Positions 1-11,370 are shown, counted from the first letter of the stretch. The stretch: 64,000 nt of DNA from Nemophila menziesii (GCA_029959085.1 JARWIR010000018.1:20335001-20399000); one strand, 5' to 3'. Translations and numbers: made by a program. Notes: generated by a model from the sequence alone, not told the origin.

Positions 1-627
1 TCTCCTATGTAAACAAAAAAAAACAATGAGCATTATATATCTTTCCTATTTCATCCATTTAAAACATTTCACTAGTACTTTTTGTTTTTAAAAAAAAAAA
101 AAATTGTTTGGTTAATTTCTACAAATTTACTTCAGGTAACATCCTTTGAGTTAGCGTGATAAGATATATTTTCCCCCTTTCAAACGTAAGTGATCTCCTG
201 ATCAATAAATATAAAATGTCACCCTCTTTCTCTATAAGAATGTCCTATTTCAAGCTCTTAAACAAGCCTAATGAAACTTCCTCTTTCATGAGTTATCGTC
301 CATGGTACCTTACTTGTGCTTCCAAGAAAAGATAATCGATTTTATTCATTCCTTACCATTTAGAGAAGCATACAAATTACTGGAGTTTAGAGTTTGTAGA
401 CCCCATCAACGGAGGTGAAGCTCATCACCTTTTAATGATTGGGTGAAATGTGTTCATTACATGGCGTTAGATTTGATAGTATACATTAGGGCATTATGAA
501 AGAATATGCTGAGAGTTTTTAGACTTAATGTCAAAAAGGTTTGTGTAGACAAATGGGCATCTCCCTCCCTTTCTCTATTGGAAGGGTCATCGTGTTCGTT
601 ACTTAGTCAAATAAAGCTTATTTGTGT
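1..627. other. AT-rich DNA with no recognised gene
   Basis: I see no open frame with a familiar protein motif and no clear structural RNA here. The segment lies just outside the lower-coordinate LTR of the copia element. The copia target-site duplication cannot be tested because the other LTR is cut. Confidence 0.5.
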
Positions 628-1018
628 TGTAAAAACCTCTCTAAGATCTTAGAAAACATTTTAGGTTTAAAAATTATATAACAAGAAAGTGCAGAAATAT
701 AAAGAATACCAACAATTTATCGTGGTTCAACAAAAAATGACCTACATCCATGTTGAGCTCCAACGAGAGTAGCTCAGTCACTATAATGCCACGAGATTAT
801 GCATTTCAGTACACTTTTCAAGTTTACACCATACAAATCGAAAGAACAAACTTCACCAGAAATCTCTAACCCTAACTCTATGTTGAAAGCTATCTAGTGA
901 TGAATCAAGGAGATTATCACAATTTACAAGAGATATTACAAAACCAGAAGCTAATCTATCACGATTACAGTACAATCAATAAGAAACCAAAGGTTTCTTA
1001 TAAACTAGGGGTTTGAAG

Positions 1019-1021
<3 letters not shown>

Positions 1022-1059
<38 letters not shown>
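1022..1059. repeat. (GA)n microsatellite
   Basis: About 19 uninterrupted GA dinucleotides lie within the copia 3' LTR. Confidence 0.97.
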
Positions 1060-1062
<3 letters not shown>

Positions 1063-1110
1063 GTGAGTGTGAAGGGAATGAATTGTCTGACTTCAGTCAA
1101 CATCATTCTC

Positions 1111-1119
1111 CTTTTATAT
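1111..1119 (-). promoter_or_regulatory. TATA-like box of copia LTR
   Basis: The minus strand reads CATATAAAAGGAG inside the LTR, a good fit to a plant TATA box and placed where an LTR U3 promoter is expected. Promoter activity is inferred. Confidence 0.55.
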
Positions 1120-1277
1120 GAGACGTGTCACGAGAGTGGATCAGGAGCGTTGGATCAAAACCATCATCAAGAGCCACAAATGCGCTATGTCACGGGACTA
1201 AAAGAGTGTCTAATGACTTTTGTATAGAATAACACTTCACATTAAATATACACATTGTTACACATATATATTCAACA

Positions 1278-1294
1278 ATCTCCACCTTGAAGTG
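1278..1294 (-). other. Copia polypurine tract
   Basis: The minus strand reads CAAGGTGGAGAT immediately before the LTR start TGTTGAATATA. This is the usual position and composition of the plus-strand primer in plant copia elements. Confidence 0.8.
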
Positions 1295-1396
1295 TGTATT
1301 CCACCTTCATGCTCCACTTGAAACAGCAACACCTCATGGTATACAAGTGATTGGCCAACTCAATCATCTTCTCAGCCCAAATGTCTTGCACAACAC

Positions 1397-1890
1397 TTAA
1401 CCAACAAACAACAAATCCAAGTAATGCTTGAATTTGATATTAGTAACAATTTTAGTACCAAAACCTGCAGGATTATCCTTAGTTGCAATTTTAAGCAACT
1501 TAACTTCACCGCTTGACAATACATTTCTTATATAATGAAACTTAACATCTATATGTTTGGTTCTCTCATGATACACAGGATTGTTGCTTAATTGTATAGC
1601 ACTTTGACTGTCAGAGTATAAAGTTACTTTTCCACTTTCTAAGCTTGCTTCAAATAGTAAGTTTTGTAACCATATAGCTTCTTTAGCAGAATCAGTAATA
1701 GCCACATATACAACCTCAGTGGTTGATAAAGAAACCAAAGGGTGAAGTTGAGATTTCCAAGAGATACAATTTCCCCTAACTGTAAAATAGTAAGAGGTGG
1801 TGGATTTTCTAGAGTCTCTGTCACCTGCAAAATCAGAGTCCACGTATCCTAGTAATTCAAAAGGGATATTGTGATTACCATAGCATAAAT
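1397..1890 (-). pseudogene. Copia RNase H domain
   Basis: The last pol domain, RNase H, degrades the RNA of the RNA-DNA hybrid. The 148-residue open segment reads DSDFAGDRDSRKSTTSYYF near its start, the canonical copia opening with its first catalytic Asp. It continues with CISWKSQ, SLSTTEVVYVA, LYSDSQSAI and KHIDVKFHYIR, all family landmarks. The usual STTEAEY motif is STTEVVY here. The terminal NPAD-LTK motif is degraded. The frame is separated from the reverse transcriptase by a frame change near 1850-1890. Confidence 0.9.
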
Positions 1891-1895
1891 CAACT

Positions 1896-2760
1896 TCAAG
1901 TACCGCTCACATAAGCCAATACATGTTTCAGAGCACACCAGTGATCCAGAGTAGGATTAGACATATACATGCTCAAAAGTGATATGGCAAAGGACAAATC
2001 TGGTATAGTACTAATCATAGCATACATTAAAGAACCAATCACATTTGCATAAGGGACATAGCTCATCTTACCAATTTCTGACTTAGACTTGGGGCACTGT
2101 TGCTTAGATAAGACAAAATAACCAGCCAAAGGAGTCACAACATGTTTACAAGTTAAGCTACTAAATTTAGAGACAACTTTTCTCATATAAGTTTCCTGAT
2201 GTAACTTAATCATGCAAAGTTTTCTATCTCTATCAATTACCATTCCAAGTATCTTTCTAGCTTCACCTAGATCTTTCATATCAAATTCACTATTCAACTT
2301 TTGTTTTAGTTCAGTGATGCATTTCAAATATTTGGATAAAATAAGCATATCATCAATATACAGTAGCATATAAACATGTTGATCAGTTTTGGCAGAAATA
2401 TAAAAACAAGCATCATATTCAGATCTCAGAAAGTTACATTTAAGCATGAAAGAATCAAATTTCTTATACCATTGTCTATGAGACTGTTTCAGACCATATA
2501 AGGATTTTTTTCAACAAACACACATGATCAGGGCGCTTTTTATCGATAAAGCCTTTATGTTGTCTCATGTAAATAGTTTCATATAAGTCACCATGCAAGA
2601 AGGCAATTTTAACATCTAACTGTTCAATTTCAAGGTCATAACAGGCAGTATAAGCAAGCATAACTCTAATAGTTTTAAATTTGACTACATGTGAGAATAT
2701 TTCATTAAATTCTATTCCCTCCCTCTGTGTATACCCCTTTGCCACCAACATATCTAGGGG
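1896..2760 (-). pseudogene. Copia reverse transcriptase, frameshifted
   Basis: Two frames cover the domain. The upstream one (2476-2751) has LVAKGYTQREGIEF, LDVKIAFLHGDL and IYMRQHKGF, the palm start of copia RT. The downstream one (1896-2447) carries the catalytic box as LLYIDDMLI, then DMKDLGEARKILGM and NVIGSLMYAM. A frame change near 2450-2476 separates them, so no continuous enzyme can be made. RT copies element RNA into cDNA inside the cytoplasmic particle. Catalytic Asp residues remain, so decay here is mainly by frameshift. Confidence 0.92.
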
Positions 2761-3080
2761 GATCAGACTCAGTTATGTCTTCTTTCAACTTAAACAACCA
2801 TCTACACTCAACCACTTTGTGTTTATCAGGTAGTTTAACCAAAACCCAAGTACTGTTTTTCTTAAGGGACAAATATCATCCTTCATAGCATCATTCCACT
2901 TATCACATTCATCGGATTCTATGGCATCCAGATAAGAAGTTGGTTTAGTGTTTGTTACCTCAAAGATGCATTTAAAGAAGTATACACTAAATCAACATAG
3001 GTATATCTAGAAGGAATTCGTGTTTCCCTTCTTTCTCTATCTCTTGCAAGTTGGTAATCTAGAAGATGCCCTAGTGATGA

Positions 3081-3800
3081 CTAAGAGAGCTGATCATTTT
3101 CTTCAGTGTCCTCAGGAGTCTCAGCTGCATCATGGGTCGGGTTCTGATCAGATCCTTGGTCTCCAACTGGACTAGAATTCGCAGGCTCCACCTCTCTCTG
3201 AATTCCCACCACTTGTTGAGGAATAATTGGTTTAGTAGATGCATTATTACTTACACAAACTTTAAGAGGAAAAGTATGTTCATCAAAGATAACATCCCTA
3301 CTAATAATGATTTTAATTCCTCTATTGTCTTTTTCCCAAAGTCTATACCCTTTAACACCATGTTGGTTTTGATAACCCAACATAATACACTTCAAAAACA
3401 TGGGATCAAGCTTACCATCCTTGGTATGTGCATCGGCAACACACCCAAAGGGTCTAAGAATTGATAAATCATGTTTTTGTCCTTTCCACACCTCCATAGG
3501 AGTTTTAAGGTCTATAGACCTATTTGAACTCCTGTTAACTAAGTAGGTAGTTGTATAAAGTGCTTCTCCCCAAAATTCTTTTGGCAATCCAGATGTAAAT
3601 AACATACACCTAACTTTTTCAAGCAAAGTCCTGTCATCCTTTCCGCCACACCATTTTGTTGAGGTGTGTGTCTAACTGTCATGTGTCTCAAAATACCATT
3701 AGTTTTACACTATGAATCAAACTCAAGATTACAAAATTCCAATCCATTATCAGTTCTCAGAACTTTTAAAGATAAGCCAATTTGATTCTCCTCTAATGAT
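3081..3800 (-). pseudogene. Copia integrase C-terminal part
   Basis: The 181-residue open segment reads LPKEFWGEALYTTTYLVNR, TPMEVWKGQKHDLSILRPFG and GYQNQHGVKGYRLW, the conserved region after the integrase core of copia. It ends in an acidic linker to RT. Between 3626 and 3800 the HTPQQNG region of the core can be followed in other frames, with a stop in the core just past the second catalytic Asp. Integrase joins the cDNA to host DNA. This copy cannot. Confidence 0.88.
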
Positions 3801-3802
3801 TT

Positions 3803-4756
3803 TCACTCTTTGATTTTTTGAAAAGTTTCATCTTTATTTTTAAGTAAGAAAGTCCAAACCCTTCTACTGTAATCATCAACTAATGAGAGGAAATATTTAA
3901 AGTTACCATGAGCATCATACCTCTCAGGGTCCCAAAGATCAACATGAACATATTCAAGGCAGGCCTTGGACTTATGAGTCTCAGGCTTAAAGCTTGCCCT
4001 GTGTTGCTTACCCATAATACATGTTTCACAGAAAGGAAGGTCACCTATAACATCTTTTCCAAGCATGCCATTTTTTCTTAGTACACTAAGTCCTTGATGA
4101 CTCATATGTCCTAGCCTTAAATGCCACTTTTCAGTGGTTGCCTGAGATACAAAATTAGTAACAGCATTTACAGAACCAGATATATGACTACCATCAAGAA
4201 CATACAAGCCAGCATGTTTAGTACCAGTCAAGATCAATTTAGAATCCTTATACACATGCATAACACCTTTAGACACATTAGAAACACAACCAAGATCATC
4301 TAAAGCACCTAAAGAAATTAAGTTTCTTTTCAAATTAGGAATATATCTCACATTAGTAAACACAATACATTTTCCAGAATCCATGGTTAATTTCACCTTT
4401 ACTATACCTTTTACCTCACAAGTATTAATATTTCTCATATATACAGTCTCATTGTTCACTAAAGTAACAACATGAAATAGTTCAAGTATGGGGCACATGT
4501 GAAAGGTACAACCGGATTCAAGTATCCAACTAGCATGTTCAGACATATGAGTGACATTCAGTACTTCATATACATCATCATCAGTCATAGGCACACTAGC
4601 AACATTAGACTCATTAGAATTAGCATTCAATTTGTTATTCAATTTAAAACAGTTCTTTTTCAAATGTCCAGCTTTCCCCACAGTGAAAACACTTCCTAGT
4701 TTCTTTATTCTTAGAACTAGAGGTTTTCTTTCCTTTCTTGTTTTTGGATAAGTCAT
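3803..4756 (-). pseudogene. Copia protease and integrase N-terminal half
   Basis: A 317-codon open stretch. Residues 79-89 read LESGCTFHMCP. The family motif is DSG, so the catalytic Asp appears as Glu at residue 80. Integrase zinc-binding residues follow (H212, H217, C243, C246 in WHLRLGH and CETCIMGK). Then come core landmarks HVDLWDP (Asp 273) and SLVDDYSRRVW (Asp 294/295). The frame ends within the core. Residues 1-40 overlap the gag zinc knuckle in a shifted frame, so a one-base shift near 4680 splits that knuckle between this frame and the gag frame. Confidence 0.9.
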
Positions 4757-5380
4757 TACTCAGGGTAATATTTGTTCTAGGTTTCACAAACATATTGGCA
4801 CCTGTTCTTTTAAGGGAATTAAGTTTATTTTCTCTAGTTTTTGAAGCAGGAACAACTTGATCATATTCAGGGACAGTTGTGGAATATTGAAATACATCTT
4901 TAACAACTTGAAAAGATTCGGGAATATCATTTAACAGGATCATACATTTATTAGTATCATCTAAAGTCATAAAAGTACCCTTAAGCACAAGACACGTCTT
5001 AGTAAATTCATCTAAATTCTCATCAATAGATTTAGAAACATCCATCTTATAATTAAACAAAGAACCTTTCAATAAAGCAATATTGTGAAAAGATTAAGAA
5101 GTATAAAGAGTTTCGAGTTTACCCCACAACTCAAGAGCTGTATCAACACCATCAACTTGGCGAATTACCGAATCAGATAGGTTCAAGAACAAGATATTAT
5201 ACGCTTCTTTGTTTATTGGTTCTTAATTCTCAAGATCCCTTTCACACCATTCTTTAATATCCTTTATGAATGCGCTTCCAGCTTTATGATGAGATAGTAA
5301 GACTCTCAGCTTTTTCTGCCAAACCTCAAAATCCATTTTTCCATCAAATACAGACATCGTCATCGTAAGATATGAGTTAA
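4644..5380 (-). pseudogene. Copia gag
   Basis: Gag forms the virus-like particle shell. From about 5360 the minus strand reads a copia gag start, including WQKKLRVLL and ELWGKLETLY, interrupted by stops near 5225 and 5090. The open part (5072-4644) has IDENLDEFTKTCLVLKG and ILLNDIPESF, typical of the UBN2/Retrotran_gag family. It ends in a zinc knuckle beginning CFHCG, whose second half is in another frame. Confidence 0.85.
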
Positions 5381-5562
5381 GAACATAGAAGTATCAAAAA
5401 AACCTTTTCCGCCGCTTTATAAAAAAGTGTAAAAATTCGAGACCCTAAATTTTCAAGAAACTCAGAATTACCGATAAACCCTCACGTTTTTAGAAAACCA
5501 TATCAGAGAGACCCAAAATTGTGAAAGATAAATCAAAATACGAAAACCCCGTAAGAGATTCA

Positions 5563-5582
5563 AATCAATCTCTGATAACACT
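5563..5582 (-). other. Copia primer-binding site
   Basis: The minus strand just after the 5' LTR reads GTTATCAGAGATTG, close to the TGGTATCAGAGC site complementary to initiator methionine tRNA. Position and partial match support the call. Confidence 0.65.
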
Positions 5583-5584
5583 AT

Positions 5585-5764
5585 TGTAAAAACCTCTCTG
5601 AGATCTTAGTTTAGAAAACGTTTTAGGCTTAAGAAATATAGAACAAGAAAGTGCATAAATATAAATAACACCAACAATTTATCGTGTTTCAGCCAAGAAT
5701 GACATACATCCACGTTGAGATCCAGTGAGAGTAGCTTAGTCACTATAATTCCACAAGATTATGG
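5585..5764 (-). repeat. Copia 5' LTR, truncated
   Basis: Starts TGTAAAAACCTCTCTGAG on the plus strand and matches the first part of 628-1277, with mismatches and small indels, until about 5762. The remaining 470 bases are missing. Confidence 0.88.
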
Positions 5765-5769
5765 GCTTG

Positions 5770-6238
5770 TAGAATAGCTTTCAAGACGCCCTTAGGTGCA
5801 TCCCTGTATCGAATGGTGTATGGTAAGACTTGTCACTTACCACTTAAGCTTGAATTGACAACATATTGGGAAATAAAAGAATTGAACCTAGATCCACTAT
5901 TAGCCAGGGAGAAAGGGATGATGAAATTGAATGAGTTTGATGAGTTTCTTTCATGCCTATGAGAATGCCAAACTTTACAAAGAGAAAACCAAGAAATGGC
6001 ATGGCAAGCGGATTCAGAAGAAAACGGTTGAAGTGGGGAAAAAGGTCCTAAAGTACAACTCCAAGTTTAGTAACTATCTGGGGAAGTTGTGATCGAAGTG
6101 GTTTGGTCTGTTCATTGTTACTAAAGTTACGCCGCATGGGACTATAAAGATTAAACATCCAACCAAACATCGTACGTTCATGGTGAACGGTCATCGGCTG
6201 AAAATTTATCATGGAGGCGAAGACACCACTCATGAGTA
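5770..6238 (+). pseudogene. Gypsy integrase C-terminal fragment
   Basis: In the plus frame the sequence reads FKTPLGASLYRMVYGKTCHLP, YWEIKELNLD and then, after a frame change near 5955, AYENAKLYKEKTKKWH, VGKKVLKYNSKF, and FIVTKVTPHGTIKIK with NGHRLKIYHGG. This is the integrase end of Athila/Tat gypsy elements. An in-frame TGA near 6089 and the frameshift disable it. It is the only copy of this group in the window with clear core-proximal integrase sequence, which shows the backbone derives from a pol-bearing gypsy. Confidence 0.9.
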
Positions 6239-6524
6239 GGATCCAGATCGTGGTGAGGTGTCATGTATCTTCTCGAAGCCGCGTAGCACGCAAGGCAACC
6301 CGTCGAGCTTAACGGCGTTAAAAAAAGCCAAATAAGTGTGAAAACCTATGTGTAGATATTAGTTTATTGCTTTCGTTGTGTATATTATTAAAATTATTGT
6401 ATTACTTATGTGTATTATTGTTAATTACAGTTAATGGGAGAGGAAAGTATAGCATTTTATGCGTAGGTAGGTACATTTTTTAGTTTGGGTAAAGAAGCTT
6501 GAAGAATAGTGTTACAACGCTGAG

Positions 6525-6907
6525 CGCGGTACATCGCACGAAGATCTCGGTGCAACGTACTCGATCATATCATTGCAAGGACCATTCAACGCTCTATCAT
6601 ACAAAAACTTCAAACAATGGTGTGGTACACCGCACGTGAAGAAGCACTGTGGGCAGGAGTTACGCCACGGTACACAGCAGAGGGAAATGGAAAAAAATTG
6701 GAGTGATACACCGCACATAAACAGAGCATCGACACGATATGGCCACGCTTGAGAAGTCAGAAATATTGGAGCGAAGTTGCGATACACCATGCACATACTA
6801 GGTACACCGCAACATATCGATGAAAATATTTGGGACTCAGCGTCACAATGATATATGTAACATGAAAAAGGTGATGTATATCACACAATACCCGTGGTAC
6901 ACCGCAG
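6525..6907. repeat. Array of GGTACACCGC-like motifs in element A
   Basis: Seven dispersed copies of a degenerate palindrome-like motif: 6525-6538, 6622-6635, 6666-6679, 6703-6716, 6779-6792, 6800-6813 and 6894-6907. They lie between the integrase end and the accessory ORF. Copies 1, 2 and 3 have related arrays at the equivalent place. Confidence 0.7.
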
Positions 6908-7296
6908 GGGGGGGTCAGTTCAGACAAATTTAAAGAAAATTCTAAGGGTTCTCACAAGCTAAACCCTATTTTCCTGCCTCCGCCGCATTACTAAAACAAA
7001 ATTCCATTCCCAAACTCCATGGAAGCTTGATAAAAACTTCAAAAACACACCAAAACACCATCGAATCTCCAACCCATCTTCTATAAACATATAATCATTA
7101 CTAATCCCATAACAACCATTAACACCAAAAAAATTAAGTTTTCAAAAATTCTTACACTTCAAATAAAACTTCCATTCTTCCTTCAATATTCACGCAACTC
7201 CGTTCACTCACCATTACATATTCCTCCTACATATTACAACCCAAAGAACATCAACCATACATTGTTCAAAAGCTTAAAATCAGACTTGGCTTATAT

Positions 7297-7814
7297 TTGA
7301 GTTGTGGGTGAAAAGAGGTGACGTAAAGAACATATGTGATTACTAAAAAGATAAGGTTCAAGGTTTGCAAAATAATAGGAATAAGAAATCAGTCGGGAGA
7401 ACAAAAAAAAACACCACTTCTCATTGATGATCAACCTGAGAAGAAACCAAAACCCGAAGTGACTACACAACAAAATGAGAGGTACAACTGGAGGAGGAGA
7501 GTTCTGAATGAAGAAAAAGGGAAAGAACCGATCGCTAAGGATCGTCGTTCCTCCTCAACTTCGCAAGAAGGTATGGGTAGCTTTGAGCCCGAAACCCCAG
7601 TGTGGGTTGCGTCACTATCAACGGGATTGAAAAACTAGAGAAGATACAACACAGTAGTGTTATGAACCAGTTGAGCATCATGGAAGACATTGAGCACATT
7701 AAGGTAAAAATAGGGGAGGAAATCATTGAGACCGCCTTTGACCGCAAGTTCGAGGAGATGTGCTATGGCCACGTAAGGTCTCCTAAACCCTTCCCTAATT
7801 TTTTATATTTTTAA
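7297..7814 (+). pseudogene. Accessory ORF of element A, type II
   Basis: After a TTGAGTTGTGGGTG motif, two overlapping plus frames (7336-7638 and 7602-7814) together code for a charged protein. It has PEKKPKPEVTTQQNERYNW, PETPVWVA and, in the second frame, MEDIEHIKVKIGEEIIETAF. The order matches the relic at 42796-43289 (KKKPKIEAPAQP, then TPPAWAVKLMEEI and a helical tail), so this is a conserved ORF between pol and the 3' LTR. I see no membrane segment and cannot name a function. The frames are joined by a shift near 7610. Confidence 0.5.
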
Positions 7815-7829
7815 AGTGTATATTAGTAA

Positions 7830-9254
7830 ATTTTAATTTCTTTTTGAGGCGTGGGGACACAACTCAGTTTTGAGTTGCAGTGGGGGTACTCGTTGTCCTC
7901 ATTCCCATTTTGTTTCAATTGATTTTAAAAAAAGCAGAAAAAAAAATTATATGTAGTTCACGGAATAGGTGTAGAGAATGTACTTATTAAGCTTAAATTA
8001 GACGAGTTAATAATAGATAAGAAGTACGTCTTGTGAATTATTTATAGTGTGCTTAAAAGTGCTTGTATGGAAAACATGTAATTATGGATAGAACTAATTA
8101 GTAAGCAATGCAAAGAAGATAAGTTTGAACGAGGTGAGAACGAGTGGTGTGTAGAACGTGAGGTCCAACCTAGTCGAAAAACCACTTAGTTTATGAACTA
8201 GAAATAAGAAAGTAACAAGACCACTTAGCTAGGAAAATGATTGAGGCAGTTCTTTGGTATCCCTTTGTTTCCTTTAGCTTGCTTACCAACTTTGTAATGT
8301 AATATCCTCTTAGTCCCGTTCTAGCCTAGACTTATATATGATAAACCATGTTATAATCTAATACCCTTTAGTTTTAGGACTTGACCATATGACCCGCTCT
8401 CGAATCACATGACTAGGACTTGTTGTCTTGGAGCTTGAGTTTGGGTGGTGGGTTTAAGTGATCAATGGATACATTGGGTGAATAGATGTATTATTTCATA
8501 CATTTATTCATTGTACGCTTAATTGTAATCCATGTCGTATTTGAAAAAAAAAATTAAAAAAGATATAAAATAAGCAACACGAGAACTCACATCAAAAAGG
8601 GTCTCGAGTTTGACTTACACAAAAAATGAGAAAAAGAAATGGAAAAGAAAAAATAAAAAAGAAGTGGAAAAGAATATAGAAAATTAGGCATAGGACATCC
8701 TTTTGTATTGGTTGGGATTTGGGGATGCAATGTTATAGCATCAAATGGGTTGAGTGAGTACGATTATGAGCGGAAACTCGAGCTCTAGGGCGATTAGTTG
8801 ATGGATAGTAAGGAGAGGGTCAAAATCCCACTCAAAATTATCCTAAATATATGTCAAATCCCTACCTTAATCCTACGCTGCACCCTAAGACCTCAAGATT
8901 TCTAGTTGATTAGTTAAGTAGCAATTAGAATTGATAGGGAGTAGTTGATTAGATTATTAGAAAACATGAGAGGACTTAGGAACAACCTATAGCCACTGTT
9001 TCAAACTAAGTGAAAACCGATCTTTTCTTGCATTGCGAAACTAATTTCAGTCTTGATATTTTTATTGTGTTGATTACTTGTATGATAGGTACACCTGTAG
9101 ATTAATTCTTAGACATTAATTCATGAGACTTGTTTAGTTATATCTTTGGGATCATTTTTTATCTTCTATCTTCTTGGATTACATGGACTTAGGCCCCTTT
9201 GAGTTTTTGTTTCTGCTATTTTTTCGGAAAGACAAAACTTTGAGTTGGGGGTCT
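7830..9254 (+). other. Element A 3' non-coding region with polypurine tract
   Basis: No coding sequence is seen. It carries three TTGAGTT(T)GGGG-type motifs at 7870-7887, 8435-8452 and 9240-9254. The last directly precedes the LTR and is the functional polypurine tract. The region aligns by eye with 43340-44777, 62940-64000 and, on the minus strand, 30670-32100. Confidence 0.75.
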
Positions 9255-9319
9255 TGATGCCTTTTCTTTTGTGATAGATTAATCTAATCATGAGATATCG
9301 TTTTGAGGGTTTACGGGAC
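9255..9319 (+). repeat. Start of element A 3' LTR, interrupted
   Basis: TGATGCCTTTTC...GAGATATCG resembles the first 65 bases of the other LTRs here and directly follows a polypurine tract. The match ends where a second TGATGTCTCC begins at 9320. Its continuation may be the LTR-like sequence after 10806. Confidence 0.7.
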
Positions 9320-10806
9320 TGATGTCTCCTCATTTGTGATAATAAAATATATATATATCTGAGACATCATTTTAGGCGTATTTATTAGTTTATAGGTCGA
9401 TCTTAGCTTAATTTAGTGCACTTTCCTATTTTGAGTCTTGATTTAGTAAAATAATAATTTTAGAGTATATTGGGTTTAATTATTTATTTAGTGTGAAGCT
9501 TTAAAGATAATTATGGAGACTAATTAGATTCCAAGTCAAAGGCTACAAGATATGGAAAGAGATTAGCATGGTAATTGGAGATAAAGGAAATAAAAGCTAA
9601 AATCATGGAAAAAGAAAAGCTGCCTAAATCTGAAATTCTGCAGGTACGCCTAAAGAAGTGGTGATAAATCTAAAACCGAGCCAATTTTGGAAGATTCCTT
9701 TCATAGGGACGTAGATAATTCCGTGAGGATTCTTTTGGTATATTGTGGAGCAAAAACCGACCAATAACGAAGAAGATATGCTCAAAACATTTCAGCAGTA
9801 ATTATCTTTATTCCCATACGAATTTGAGTTGGGCTTGGAGTCCATTACTTAACCTCTCCTTCAAGAAACGAATTAGGTCAACCTATACACTATAAATACA
9901 GCCTCTTAACACTCCTAAATCATCCTTGGCCAGACCTTAAGGCCAAGAGGAAGCTGCAACACAAGAAAAGAAGTCTGGAAGGAGCAGAACACCATATGTC
10001 TCCTTCAACCTTTAATTCTATAATTCTTTTCTTTTCTCTTCTTAGTATGAACTAAATTCTATTTAGCTTGAGTTTTGGCATATATGTATGAACCCTAGTT
10101 TTGGTTGACATCTATCTAATTTGATTGAATTTATGTTTTGATTTCTCTGTTTATGTGTTGGATTTATATTTTGTGTTCTTTATGCTTGCAAACATATAGG
10201 ATTACCATCATAGTAGTTAGATAGCCGGTATCTTTGACTATAGAATTAGCACATAACATCTAGAATAAGGTTTGATCAGACAACCCAGCCTAACTAGATA
10301 GTCACTGGTTTAGTGTATTGCTATTTTATCAATTGCAGGAACAGTTTGCTTAGGTTCTTATTGACACAGGTAAACCCTATTTGAAACTACCTAGCGCAAT
10401 TGAAACCAAACTAGTGAAATACTACATGATTCATACCTTACATGTTTAGAACGGCAAAACTAGTGGGGATTACTTGCTAATTACTCAAGCTAAACTCTCA
10501 TACTATCTCCTTTTCTTTTATTTAGTTTTCTAGTCTTTTAATTTATTAGTTTAGTTTTATTATTTAAAAACCAAATAAATATCTATCTTTCTCTTCTTTC
10601 TACTTGCGTATTATCTGTTCTAACTCTCATATCTGCACTTGAATATTTGCATAAGTTCTTCATAACCTTCGTAGTCCCTGAGGAACGAATTCTACCTACT
10701 CACTAAAACTTGCATACGATCTGTATACTTGCAGAACCGTGCTAGCTTAGGGTGTTTATTTGCATCTAAATTATATCATCTTTTTATCACACCTTAGGCC
10801 ACACCA
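9320..10806 (+). mobile_element. Solo gypsy LTR inside another LTR
   Basis: A 1487-bp LTR from TGATGTCTCC to GGCCACACCA, closely similar to 58154-59637 and the reverse complement of 29140-30669. No PBS or internal region follows. Flanking 5-mers are GGGAC (9315-9319) and CGGAC (10807-10811), a target duplication with one mismatch. It is probably a solo LTR left by recombination of an element that inserted into element A's LTR. Confidence 0.85.
9891..9898 (+). promoter_or_regulatory. TATA box in solo LTR
   Basis: TATAAATA in the context CTATACACTATAAATACAGC. The same context occurs at 58723-58730 and, inverted, in the minus-strand LTRs. This conservation supports a real LTR promoter. Confidence 0.65.
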
Positions 10807-11349
10807 CGGACCTAAGTGAGAGGTTTTTCACTAATATTTTTCATATCTTACTTTTCTACATTCTTTTGGACATTATACAATTTATAAGAATAGTTGAATC
10901 CTGACTAATGTAAATCACCCAATTCGCCATTGTACCAAATAACAAGTTAATAGTTGTTAGGAAGATTACCGACAAGAATCAAGCAATACTTCGTGCTTGA
11001 TTATTTACTTTATTTGCAATTTATTTCTTTAATAAAAAATAAAAAATATATCATTTATATTATTGTTTTATATTGCAACCTTACATTACAATACATTCGA
11101 AACACATTTATCGCAACCTTGATAGTCCCTATAGAGACGATAACCCTTAAGTTTACATTGTGTTAGTTTACAATGACCCATACGCTTGCGGGAAGTTATC
11201 GTTTCTTTGGTGTCAATTTATTATCATACCTGGGAACCCAACAGATAGGAACCGCGTGTCGAAATCAGAAACTATAGAGGAAGGGTGATCGTGTGGAGCA
11301 TATACCCTCTCAAAGAATAACATAGCAACCTTCTCTGCACCGATGGTCT
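10807..11349 (+). other. Gene-free segment, possibly an LTR relic
   Basis: No coding sequence is recognised. The stretch around 11125-11220 (AGTCCCTATAGAGACGATAA, then ACGCTTGCGGG) resembles the tail of plant Tat/Athila LTRs. It could be the remainder of element A's LTR displaced by the solo LTR. This is a weak call from composition and phrase resemblance only. Confidence 0.3.
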
Positions 11350-11370
11350 TTTGACATACAATAAAGTATG

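Larger units (their letters stand above)
628..1277 (-). repeat. Copia 3' LTR, 650 bp
   Basis: On the plus strand it runs from TGTAAAAACC to TTCAACA, so it has TG...CA ends. Its first 150-180 bases match 5585-5764 with scattered differences. A GA microsatellite and a TATA-like box lie inside it. Confidence 0.9.
628..5764 (-). mobile_element. Ty1/copia LTR retrotransposon, decayed, 5' LTR truncated
   Basis: The element is read on the minus strand. It has a complete 3' LTR (628-1277), a polypurine tract, coding relics in the order gag, protease, integrase, reverse transcriptase, RNase H (the diagnostic copia order), a methionine-tRNA-like primer site, and the first 180 bases of the 5' LTR, which stops at 5764. 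Several frameshifts and stops make it non-autonomous. At 5764 the LTR match ends abruptly, and from about 5766 a gypsy integrase fragment begins on the opposite strand. The 5' LTR was therefore lost by deletion or rearrangement rather than by window edge. Confidence 0.93.
5766..9319 (+). mobile_element. Ty3/gypsy (Athila/Tat-like) element A, 3' part
   Basis: It contains an integrase C-terminus, the post-pol spacer, a palindromic motif array, an accessory ORF relic and a long non-coding 3' region. A polypurine tract (9240-9254) and the first 65 bases of an LTR starting TGATGCC at 9255 follow. The same 3' region recurs in copies 1, 2 and 3 elsewhere in the window. The LTR is interrupted by a solo LTR at 9320. 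The upstream part is missing at the junction with the copia LTR. Confidence 0.85.
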
